Positions 12,823 to 24,800 of a stretch of 64,000 nt of DNA are shown here, piece after piece; the first letter of the stretch is position 1, and each line of letters starts with the position of its first letter. The stretch covers positions 8,425,001 through 8,489,000 of the forward strand of contig CP114498.1 of the NCBI GenBank assembly GCA_027186245.1, written 5' to 3'. The DNA comes from Coriaria nepalensis. Its lineage: Eukaryota > Streptophyta > Magnoliopsida > Cucurbitales > Coriariaceae. Below the pieces are notes generated by a model. That model saw only the letters and a program-made list of their open reading frames with translations, had not been told where the DNA came from and ran no database searches. Position numbers and translations under genes: made by a program.

Positions 12823-15800
12823 TTAGTATCGGTATGAGCCTTGTGTGCTACTGCTAATGTTGTGGTAAGTACCTCGTGGAGTATTAATATCAGCATATGA
12901 CCCTCCTTGGTGGGTCCTGGTCATTCTATAGGGGCTATACTGTGAATTCATGTTAAGGTAGGGACCTTGATGGGTGTTTGTGCTAGGGTAGAGTCCCTGT
13001 TGAGGCCGGCTATGTCGAGCATTTGGGTGCTCTAGATTACTACGGCTCTCGAAGAAGTAGTCGTAACTACCAGATTCAGGTTCTTGATACTTCACTCTTG
13101 CTCCACCAACCTGAACGGAAGAGACGATGTAAAAAACATGTTTTACGTTTTAATGCATTGGAGATAGGAAAACACCATAACATATTGTTAGACCATCAAT
13201 TATTCATACTTATGTTAGGAGAAATAAAGCCTAGCATAACATAGTTATTATTAGTATTAGTCTTACTACTAGTATTATTATAAGGATTATTGTTATGAGG
13301 GGTATTTTGGTAATTGTTTGTAGTAGGATAATAAGCAGTTGAAGGGTTAGGGTTTAGGTATTCAGAAAGTTTGGGGAGTAAGGACTCTTAGGGAGAGACG
13401 GCCTACCTCTCGAATAGTAGGTCATCCTATGTTAGTTTGATTATTCGATTATCGAAGAATAAAGCTTTTGCCCTAGTCGTAATTATCTAGACCGGGTCCT
13501 ATCAAATTGGTATCAGAGCACTCGATCATCGATGGCTGCGAAGAAGGTAGAGGCACTCGAGGAGAAATTGGAGAGCGAAGTGATGGCGATCAAAACATCA
13601 ATCGAAGAACGCTTCGCAACAGTACAACAGCAGTTTGCGCAGCAGAATTCGTCGTTGGAAGCCATATTGGGAAAACTGACGGAGCTGCAGTTTAGGTCAC
13701 CATCGAACCCTGACCAACTTGTGGGTGGTCATGGTCGGTCAGCAGGGGACACCGCCGGAGAAGGCAGCCAAGGCAGCCGCAGTGGCGGTGAGCGGGCTGC
13801 AAGGGGGAAACGAGCGGTGGACGGCGCAGTAGAGGGTGCGGGCGTCGACGGCCAACTTAGGGAAGAGTTCGGCGGCGAATTGGGGGAAGGTTCCGGAACG
13901 GCAGCACAGCCGTGGGGGACAGCGGGAAGGTTTCAATTCGGACATGGGGAAAAAGGTGCGGAACAAGGGCCAGCAGGCGGTTATGTGGCAGGAACTGCCG
14001 CGAGTGGTGAGGTAAGGGCGCCGTGGGCTGATTTTAGGGTTCCGGCGGAACCCCCATGGGCGGGCCAAGGGCAGTACGCGGGCACACCAGGCAGAATGGG
14101 TGTGGATCCACAGATTCGCAAATTGAAGATGCCTATCTTCGAAGGCGAGGATGTGGCGGCATGGGTTTATAGGGTGTGTAGAATAATGTAAGAAAGATTC
14201 ACGCTTCAGCAAACAAATCATTGTGATTTGTTTGCTGATTAAGTGCAGATTAGTAGTTAGGTAGTTGCTATTTTCTAGGGATTCTAATAGATTCTGTTTA
14301 GGTATGATTTGTGTAGGTAAACTAGGTTTTCTCCTTTATATAAAGGAACTTAAGATGTAAAAGATAAGGAATATGAATAAGATTTCTTTTAACCCTAAAA
14401 TTCACATGGTATCAGAGCCACATATCCACTAAACCCTAGCAAATCAATCCGTCATGACAAAGTACGGGATGGCTACGGGAAAACTAGGTTCTCCTTCTGT
14501 TTCAAACCTAGAAAATACCTCCAATCACGAAATCATGGTCAGTGGCAGCCATGGAAACTCGGAGAACAATCAAGTCATAATCACCGGGCACAAACTGAAT
14601 GAGAACAATTATGTTCAATGGTCTCATTCGGTAATGATGTATATCTGCGGAAAAGGAAAGGATGAATATCTATCTGGTGAAGTAACCAAACCAGAAAAAG
14701 ATGATCCAAGATTTAGGGCATGGAAGGCTGAAAACAGTATGGTTATGTCATGGCTCATAAATTCCATGACTATTGATGTTGGAGAAAATTTTTTGCTCTA
14801 TGAAACAGCCACAGAGATATGGGAGGCAGTTAAGGAGACCTACTCAAACAATGAGAACACCTCGGAACTATTCGAGATAGAGAGTAATCTACATGACTTA
14901 CGGCAAGGAGAATTGACCGTAACTCAATACTACAATGCCCTCACCCGCTACTGGCAACAACTAGATTTGTGTGAAATTCATCAATGGAAGTGCACCGAAG
15001 ACATCCAACTATACAAGCAAATTGTCCAAAGGAAAAGATTGTACAAATTCCTAATTGGACTAAATCAGAATCTAGATGAAGTAAGAGGAAGAATTCAAGG
15101 TTATAAACCTCCACCGAGTGTAAAAGAGGCGTTTTCTGAAGTGAGGAAAGAGGAAAGCAGAAAAAGGGTAATGCTGAAATCTCACCTAGCAACACAAAAT
15201 ATGGAAGTCTCGGCCTTAGTAGTTAGAGACTCTTAGTATCAATCAAGTGAGAATAGACAAAAGAAAGAACGTCCATGGTGTGAGCACTGCAGAAAACCTG
15301 GACACGTTAAAGGCACATGCTGGAAAATCCATGGAAAACCAGCAGATTGGAAACCATCACGACAACCTTACAAAGAAGGTCGTGGAAACCTTAGTCTCTT
15401 AGAGGAATCTACTACAACCGGTGAATCTAATGTGTTCAGCAGGGAACAACTTGATCTACTTAAGAAACTGCTCAATCAGTCACCATCATCTTCGCAACCA
15501 ACCTCAACTATTGGAACCGGGTCCATAGCTCAAAAAGGTAACTTCGCTACTGCCTTAAATACTATGAAAAAGACGGACAATTCATGGATTGTGGACTCCG
15601 GAGCATCAGACCACATGACTGGTGACAAAGGTCTCTTTAGTACTTTTACCCATTCCTATGAAAATCTGACGGTTAGAATTGCAGATGGGTCACTCTCAAA
15701 GGTGGCCGGTTTAGGGTCCATCACAATATCAAAAGATCTTACTCTACACTCGGTGTTATTAGTTCCAAATCTAGACTGCAATTTATTATCCATCAGTAAA

Positions 15801-18800
15801 CTCACCCGAGATATTAATTGTGTTACTAAATTCTTTCCATACTCTTGTGAATTTCAGGACTTGGATTCGGGGAAGACGATTGGCAATGCTAAGATGTACT
15901 CGGGGCTCTATCTTCTTAAGGTTTCTGATCCTCAAGTGGACGGCTTCAAGTCAGAATGTTTAGTGTCTAGAAGTCAGAATAGTTCTATTAGTCAACACCC
16001 TAAAGATAGTCTAGTGATGTTATGGCACTACCGATTAGGCCATCCAAACTTTGTGTATCTTCAGAAATTATTTCCATCTTTATTCTATAATAAAAGACCC
16101 ACTGATTTTCAATGTGAAATCTGTCAACTCTCAAAACACACCCGAAACTCCTTTCCTAATCAACCCTACAAAAAATCCCAACCTTTCTCTATGATTCATA
16201 GTGATGTATGGGGACCATCAAGAGTAAAATCCAACACAGGAGCCCGCTGGTTCATCACTCTAATAGATGATCACACTAGACTAACATGGGTGTTTCTCAT
16301 GAAAGAAAAATCTGATGTGGGCCAAATCTTCAAAAATTTCAACCTGATGGTTAAAACCCAATTTCAAGCTAAGATACAAGTGTTTAGGACAGATAATGCT
16401 AAAGAGTACTTCACATCCTCTCTTAGTACATATCTACTAGAACAAGGGATTGTCCATCAAAGCTCATGTGTGGATACACCTCAACAAAATGGAATTGCGG
16501 AAAGGAAAAACAGACATCTATTAGATGTTGCAAGATCACTCATGTTCGCATCCTACGTCCCAAAGCATCATTGGGGTGATGCCATCCTCACCTCAGCCTA
16601 TCTCATCAATAGAATGCCTTCTCGGATTCTCCAATTCCATACCCCATGTCAGACCATCCTAAAGACCTATCCACACACACATCTCATAACCTCTATCCCT
16701 TTCAAGGTATTTGGCTGCTCTGTTTTTGTCCATGATCACAATCCCACCAAAAGCAAACTCGATCCTAGGGCAATCAAATGCATTTTCTTAGGATATTCAT
16801 CAAATCAGAAAGGGTACAAGTGCTACTCCCCTAACACACAAAAATACTACAACTCCATGGATGTCACATTTTTTGAACAAAAACCATTCTATCCCAAACT
16901 TGACATTCAGGGAGAGAATGCAGTTCAACATGAATATCAACTTTGGGATAGCACAACCATAGAGCAAACCTTTTTTCCTAGTCCACCGAATAATGACAAT
17001 TTCCTACAAGATCCTATTCCCAATCTCCATCCTCAAAATACCCATCTTACTAAGCAGAATTCCTTACCAGCTCTAGACACCACCAGTCCACAGAACACTG
17101 ACCTACAGAACCCTCTTCCATCTCTAGATACTAGTCAACAGAATACTGACCTCATCACGTACTCTAGAAGGAAAAGAAGTCAAATGGAAACAGAACCCTT
17201 AGTACATCATGAGCAAATCCATGAATCAGACCCTGATCTAAGGCCGAATGAAGACCTTCAAGGTAATCCTAATTCTGAATCTCCTTCTAGTGAGTTGAAA
17301 AATGATGATACTAATTGGCCTATTGCTCTGAGGAAAGGTGTTAGATCATGTACAAAGCATTCTATATGCAACTTTGTGTCCTATCAAGGGCTATCACCCA
17401 ATTTCAGGGCATTGGTGGCTAACATTGACAGAATTCAGATTCCAAACAACATACAGGAAGCTCTAAAAACTCCTAAATGAAAAGCAGCAGTTTGTGATGA
17501 AATTCAGGCACTAGAGAAGAATGAAACGTGGGAAGTTACAACATTACCTTCGGGAAAGCGTCCAGTGGGGTGTAAATGGATATTCACGGTAAAATACAGA
17601 GATAATGGAAGTGTGGACAGATTCAAAGCTCGATTGGTTGCAAAAGGATTTACTCAATCCTATGGAATTGACTATGAAGAAACATTTGCTCCAGTAGCAA
17701 AACTAAATACTGTTCGAGTCCTCCTCTCACTAGCTACAAATCTAGATTGGCCGCTATACCAACTAGATGTCAAAAATGCATTTTTGAATGGAGACCTAAT
17801 AGAGGAAGTGTATATGGATATTCCTCCCGGATTTGAGAATTCAGATACAATCAACAAAGTGTGCAAGCTAAAAAGATCACTTTATGGACTCAAGCAATCG
17901 CCAAGGGCTTGGTTTGACAGATTTACAAAGGTGGTCAAGAGATATGGATACACTCAATGTCAATCGGATCACACCTTATTTGTAAAATTTTCTGCTATAG
18001 GAAAAGTTGCCATTCTTATTGTGTATGTTGATGACATTATTTTAACCGGGGATTATGAGGAGGAGCTAATCAATGTCAAAGAATTCCTAGCAAGCGAATT
18101 TGAGATCAAAGACTTGGGAAATCTCAAATATTTCCTAGGAATGGAAATCGCTCGGTCAAAAAGGGGAATTTCAGTATCTCAAAGAAAGTATGTGTTGGAC
18201 TTACTAAAGGAGACAGGAATGCTAGGATGCAAACCAGCTGATACTCCAATGGACTCAACTTTAAAATTAGGACTCAAAGAGGACGACGTACCCGTTGACA
18301 AGGGCAGATACCAACGATTGGTTGGGAAGCTAATCTACTTATCCCACACTAGACCTGATATTGGCTTCGCTGTGAGTAAAGTAAGTCAATTTATGAATTG
18401 TCCAAATGAAGAACACATGGAGGCTGTTTACCGAATATTGAGGTACCTAAAGATGACACATGGGGATGGTTTGTTCTTTCAAAAGGCTGAAGTTAGAGAT
18501 ATTGAAGTCTACAGTGATGCAGATTGGGCAGGATCAATCAAAGACCGAAGATCTACTTCAGGTTATTGCACCTATGTTTGGGGGAACTTAGTCACATGGA
18601 GAAGCAAAAAGCAATCGGTAGTGTCACGAAGTAGTGCAGAGGCTGAATTTCGAGCTATGGCTCATGGGATATGTGAGGGAATGTGGTTAAGAAGAATTTT
18701 ACAGGAATTAAAATTTTCAGTGGATGAACCAATGAAAATGTTGTGTGATAATCAATCTGCTATCAGCATTGCAAAAAATCCAGTTCATCACGATCGAACG

Positions 18801-21800
18801 AAGCATGTAGAGATCGACCGACACTTCATCAAAGAGAAGGTAGATGAAGGGATAGTTAAGCTACTGTATATGCCTACAAATTTGCAGATAGCTAATGTCC
18901 TAACTAAGGCTCTACCAAGAATCAAGTTTGAAGATCTAAAGTTCAAGCTTGGTATGATTAACATCTATAACCAAGCTTGAGGGGGAGTGTAGAATAATGT
19001 AAGAAAGATTCACGCTTCAGCAAACAAATCATTGTGATTTGTTTGCTGATTAAGTGCAGATTAGTAGTTAGGTAGTTGCTATTTTCTAGGGATTCTAATA
19101 GATTCTGTTTAGGTATGATTTGTGTAGGTAAACTAGGTTTTCTCCTTTATATAAAGGAACTTAAGATGTAAAAGATAAGGAATATGAATAAGATTTCTTT
19201 TAACCCTAAAATTCACAGGGTGGAAAGGTACTTTGAGGTTAATGGATTATCGGAAGGGGAAAAACTGCAGGCAGCCGGTCTATGTTTGGAGGGGCCGGCG
19301 TTGTCATGGTTTCAATGGTGTGGGCACCGCCGACCCATGGGGTCATGGACGGATTTTAAAGAAAGGGTGATGGTAAGGTTTCGGACTTCTCACGATGGCG
19401 ACTTATATGAACAGTTCTTGGCACTCCGCCAAGAGGGGACAGTGTGGGAATACCGAGAGAAGTTCGAGTTGCTTTCCGGGCCATTAATGAGCGTCCCTTC
19501 GGAAATCTTAGAGGGAAATTTTTTAAAAGGGTTGAAACCGGAAATTCGGACAGCATTGAGGTTATTACGGCCCAAGGGACTAGAGGAGTATATGGACTTG
19601 GCTGTACAAGTGGAGGAGAAGAAAAATGCAAAAAAACAGCAAAGGAGCAGCCATGGCAGTTTTGTTCACAAAGGTTATTCCGGGACTCATAGCCCTCGGA
19701 CGCAAACTGTCACCGTCGGTAGGGAAGCTCCGGGAGAGAGGAGAGCCGGGTACCGTCCGGAAGGGAATTTCAAAAGACTAACGGAGACAGAGATTGCGAA
19801 CAAACGAGCAAAAGGGTTGTGTTTTCGTTGTGACGAGAAATTTTCGCCGGGGCATCGTTGTAAGGAGAGGAGACTCCAAGTGCTAATGGTTGATGATGAG
19901 GAGGAAGAGATGGTAGAAACGGATGATGAGGGAGAGGAGAATCCGATGCATCACCACCTAGATTTAGCCGAAGTGTCGCTTAATTCGGTGGTCGGATTTA
20001 CACCCTACCACACCATGAAGTTGAAAGGGGAAATTCAAGGGCAGAGTGTAGCGGTTCTTATCGACAGTGGGGCTACCCACAATTTCATCTCTAACTGCGT
20101 GATTACGGAACTGGGACTAGAATTGGCGAATACAGGCAGCCACGGGGTAACCTTGGGAACGGGTACTACGGTACGAAGTGCGGGTTCCTGCAAAAACCTG
20201 CGGTTGACGATGCAAGGGTTAGAGGTAATTGACGACTTCTTGCCTTTGGATTTGGGCAGTTCAGATGTGATCTTGGGAATGAAATGGTTGAGCTCGATGG
20301 GTGAAATGACAGTGAACTGGAAATTGTTGAGGATGCGGTTTCGTAGTAAAGGGCAAACCGTGAGACTAGAAGGAGATCCGAGTTGGTGTAAGACTCTAGT
20401 GGGCTTGAAAACTATACTGCAAACTATCGAGCGTGAAGGACAAGGGTTCCTGATCGAAGTAAATCCGCAAATGGGTAAGGATACGAAGGGGTGCCGCGCG
20501 GTGGAAGAGGCGGTGCGGGTAGTAGTGGACCGCTTTAGCGATGTATTCTGTATGCCCGTAGGGCTGCCCCCACCAAGAGATCACGAGCATGCTATAGTAT
20601 TGAAAGAGGGGATGTCGCCAATTAGCGTGCGACCTTACCGATATCCGCAGGCACAGAAAGATGAGATTGAGAGACTAGTGCAAGAAATGTTAGAAGCCGG
20701 CATTATACAGCCTAGTATGAGTCCTTTCTCTAGTCCAATTTTGTTGGTCAAGAAGAAAGACGGAAGTTGGCGGTTTTGTGTGGATTATCGGGCTTTGAAC
20801 AAAGGGACCGTACCAGATAAATTTCCTATTCCGATCATCGACGAACTATTGGATGAGTTACACGGAGCTTGCGTGTTCACCAAATTAGATTTGAAGTCAG
20901 GATATCACCAAATTAGAATGCGGAGAGAGGATGCGGCTAAGACAACTTTTCAGACCCATGCGGGGCATTATGAGTTCCTAGTGATGCCTTTTGGGCTCAC
21001 CAACGCCCCGGCAACATTTCAGTCACTCATGAACAAGGTGTTTCAGCCGTCCTTGAGGAAGTTCGTGCTCGTCTTCTTTGACGACATCTTGATCTATAGC
21101 CGCTCGACTGAGGAGCATTTGGACCACTTGAAGGTCGTTTTAACGGAATTACAAGGTCATCAATTGTATGCGAATGAGAAGAAGTGCACCTTCGGGCAGC
21201 CTAGTGTGGAATATTTGGGCCACATTGTTTCGGTTGAGGGGGTTTCGGCCGATCGGGCAAAGGTGGCGGCAATGCTGGATTGGCCAGTACCGAAGACATT
21301 GAAGGAATTGCGGGGCTTCTTGGGGTTAACCGGTTATTACCGCAAATTCGTCAAGGGTTATGGTACAATCGCGGGGCCTTTAACGGATCTACTCAAGAAA
21401 GATAACTTCCGTTGGGGCGAATTGGCGGCAAAAGCTTTCGACAAATTAAAGCAAGCAATGGCTAGTGTTCCGGTACTCGCTTTGCCGGACTTCACGGCGA
21501 CTTTTGTAGTAGAAACCGATGCATCGGGCTATGGGTTAGGGGCTGTCCTCATGCAGAATCAGCGACCGATTGCATATTTCAGTCAGGTTTTGACGCCGCG
21601 AGCTCGTCTTAAGTCTGTCTATGAACGCGAGCTCATGGCCATTGTGTTTGCGGTGCAAAAATGGAGGCCGTATTTGTTGGGTCGGCGGTTTATCGTCCGC
21701 ACGGATCAGCGGAGCTTGAAATATCTGTTGGAACAACGTATGGTGGCGGAAGATCATCAACGTTGGCTGTCCAAACTGTTGGGCTACGATTTTGAAATAC

Positions 21801-24800
21801 AGTACCGGCCGGGGTTGGAAAATCGAGCTGCGGATGCGCTGTCCAGGCGCGTAGATGGGCCCCAGTTAGCGGCAATATCGCTCCCGCAGCTATTTGATAT
21901 AGAGGGGCTCGAGTCGGAGGCGGCGGCAGACTCGGAGTTGAGAAAAATCAGAAAGGCTATTGAGGAGGGCAATGACGGGTACCCCGAGTACTCGGTAGTG
22001 GGGGGTCGGTTACTTTATCAAGGGCGTATAGTGATTCCGAAATCGTCGGTGCATATACCACGGTTGTTACAGGAGTTCCATGGTAGCGCAATTGGAGGCC
22101 ATTCAGGAGTGTTGAAAACTTACAAACGCTTGGCGGCCGAATTGTATTGGGTGGGGATGAAGACTGATGTGGAGCGATTCGTGGCAAGTTGCGATGTTTG
22201 CCAACGACACAAGTATGCGGCCATGTCACCGGCGGGGCTGCTCCAACCCTTATCGTTGCCGGAAAAAGTTTGGGCTGAGGTGAGTATGGATTTTATCGAG
22301 GGGTTACCGCGATTGGAAGGGTATAGGGTCATTTTGGTGGTGGTTGACCGTCTGAGCAAGTATGCCCATTTTGTGCCTCTTCGGCACCCTTACACAGCTG
22401 TGATCGTAGCCTCAGTGTTCATGAGGGAAGTTGTCCGTTTACACGGAGTGCCGGAAGCTATTGTCTCGAACCGCGACAAGATTTTTTTGAGCCAATTTTG
22501 GAAGGAATTATTTCGATTACAAGGGACGGCGTTGAAAAGGAGTTCTGCTTACCACCCGCAAACGGATGGCCAAACGGAAGTGGTTAACCGCTGCCTGGAA
22601 ACGTACTTGCGGTGTTTTGTGTCGGACACCCCTCGACGTTGGGTGCAATGGTTGTCTTGGGCCGAGTATTGGTACAACACGTCATTTCACACAGCTTCGC
22701 AGACCACCCCTTTTCGCATTCTCTACGGCCGCGACCCGCCCCCGCTGGTCCGTTATGGTCATCGCACCACCCCGGTCTCACAGGTGGAACAATACTTAGA
22801 GGCGCGGGATGACACGTTAGAGGAACTGAAAGGGCACTTAGCAAAGGCTCAACAAAGGATGAAACGGGAAGCAGATAGGCATCGGCGGGAGGTGCACTTC
22901 GAGATAGGCGATTGGGTTTTCTTGAAGCTTCGGCCATATAGACAGAAATCCCTAGCTAGGAGGAGGAATGAGAAATTATCAGCTCGTTATTTTGGCCCGT
23001 ACAAAGTGGTTGCGCGGATTGGGACAGTCGCTTACCGACTTGATCTACCGGCTACGGCGGCGATTCACCCGGTATTTCACGTATCTCAACTCCGAAAAGC
23101 CATTGGTTCTCATGGGGCTTCTCCGACAATACCACCTAACTTGACGGCCGATTTGGAAGTGTTGTTGGAACCGATTGAGCTATGTGGCGTTCGACAAGGG
23201 ACGTCGGGGAGGAAGGATACATGGGAAGTCTTGATTAAGTGGAGGAATCTGCCGGTCCACGATGCAACATGGGAATCATACGAGTTCATCGCACAACAAT
23301 TTCCGGATTTCCACCTTGAGGACAAGGTGTCTCGTTGGGAGGGGAGTAATGTTAGACCATCAATTATTCATACTTATGTTAGGAGAAATAAAGCCTAGCA
23401 TAACATAGTTATTATTAGTATTAGTCTTACTACTAGTATTATTATAAGGATTATTGTTATGAGGGGTATTTTGGTAATTGTTTGTAGTAGGATAATAAGC
23501 AGTTGAAGGGTTAGGGTTTAGGTATTCAGAAAGTTTGGGGAGTAAGGACTCTTAGGGAGAGACGGCCTACCTCTCGAATAGTAGGTCATCCTATGTTAGT
23601 TTGATTATTCGATTATCGAAGAATAAAGCTTTTGCCCTAGTCGTAATTATCTAGACCGGGTCCTATCACATACCTCCCCTATATAGGGCATGTTGGCCAT
23701 GGAGCCTAATGAATTGTGTTGACTCTTGCTTTCTAAGGATCTGTTAGGATCCGAGTAACTGCATATTCATATTGGAAACAAAAAAACACATCATAACCTA
23801 GTAAGTAGATTAAACATGTATATCTTTAACTCATAAAGGTTTTGGATTGGACCGCTACCTGTTTGGAGTGGGTAAAGGTGGATAACTTAGAGGCTTGTAT
23901 TCATGTCTGCCTACCTTCAAGGTTGAACAAAAGACTTTGCAAACTTAGCAATGAAAGCATAATGTTAAGGGAAGGTGAGAAGAGAGAGGGAATAGAGTAC
24001 CTTCCAGGGATCATAACCGCCAGAGCTTCCAGGTCGCAATGCACTGGGTGGTGGTGGTCCCAGGTCTGGCAAGCTTCCTCTGGGACCATATCGATGTGGT
24101 GGCAGCGGGCCCATGGGAGCTGGCCCTGCTCCCTCATTGGCATCTCGCAAAGTCCTTACCCTAAGTCTTGATGCAATCTCTGCCAAAGCATCTTTGGCAA
24201 CGGCAGAATTTCCTGCTATCTGAAATGACCAGATTATTAGTTAGGTATTTACCCAATTGCATTTGGCAATAAAAACATAGAACGCATAAAAGAAACTGGA
24301 TCACCTGCACAAGCTCTTCATCTTCGGCTGCAAACTTCGGCTTGTCCTCTTTTGAGCAGACACGGATATCAGCCTTGGTTCTTCTTCTCATCTCATTAAT
24401 AACATTCCCTCCTTGTCCAAGGAGGCAGCCAACTTTACTGGATGAAACAAGAAGCTGTGTGGTAATCATCCCCTTTTCAGACAATTCGCAAGTTTTGTTC
24501 TGCAGCTGAAGAATTGCTTCAATGGTTTGTGATCTTGGGTTCCAGAGAGCCTGAAAATGATTTCGGTACATACAATTAGCCACCTCAAGTGTGTCCACAA
24601 AGTAAAAACCATTTCGCACCATCAAATAATTTATAATCCATACGATTAGTAAATTAAACAGCGATATGTTAAAGAGTATGAAGTACAGGAATGGCAGACC
24701 TCAAAAGCAGAGGCACAAATCACTCGATCATCCGACACACTAGAGGCTTCCTGTACATGAATACTAGCTCCTGTCTCTTGTTGCAACTGTTTTACATTAA

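Larger units (their letters stand above)
14177..19217 (+). mobile_element. Ty1/copia LTR retrotransposon nested in the gypsy gag region
   Basis: About 5.0 kb with two 230-bp LTRs that start TGTAG and end CACA and read as identical. Perfect 5-bp target-site duplication gggtg (14172-14176 and 19218-19222). Initiator Met-tRNA primer-binding site at 14407, polypurine tract at 18979-18987. The order protease, integrase, RT, RNase H identifies Ty1/copia. It has the same orientation as the host gypsy. Insertion into gag necessarily came after the gypsy insertion. Confidence 0.96.
13532..23398 (+). pseudogene. Gypsy gag-pol polyprotein reading frame, split by a copia insertion
   Basis: The first part (13532-14176) is the gag N-terminus with a coiled coil and a Gly-rich, low-complexity stretch. 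The second part (19223-23398) is in the same frame once the copia element and one target-site copy are set aside, so the frame was uninterrupted before the copia arrived. Visible features: gag core near 19230-19640, CCHC knuckle [14 protein letters not shown] (about 19820), aspartic protease [12 protein letters not shown] (about 20058), RT with [13 protein letters not shown] and FFDDILIYS motifs (about 20780 and 21075), RNase H, integrase zinc finger HxxxH...CDVC (about 22080-22210), and a chromodomain near 23215-23285 ([17 protein letters not shown]). The integrase core has Asn at 22470-22472 where the family has the second catalytic Asp. The stop lies 49 bases inside the 3' LTR. Confidence 0.88.
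13186..23668 (+). mobile_element. Ty3/gypsy chromovirus-type LTR retrotransposon, interrupted by a copia element
   Basis: The element is bounded by two 319-bp LTRs that start TG and end CA and read as identical. A primer-binding site for initiator Met-tRNA follows the left LTR, and a purine-rich tract (GGGAGGGGAG, 23338-23347) precedes the right LTR. The flanking 5-bp target sites are catat (13181-13185) and catac (23669-23673), differing at one base. Coding order is gag, protease, RT, RNase H, integrase, chromodomain, as in Ty3/gypsy chromoviruses. It lies antisense to the KH gene inside its last intron. Excluding the nested copia it is about 5.4 kb, a normal length. Clade within the chromoviruses was not determined. 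Confidence 0.95.

Noticed and set aside
13181..13185. Treating the mismatched target site (catat versus catac) as evidence of recombination between two elements
   Set aside because: The LTRs read as identical and the interior is continuous; one base change in a 5-bp duplication is simpler.
22584..22937. Minus-strand frames inside the gypsy pol gene
   Set aside because: Shadow frames of the GC-richer integrase coding sequence.
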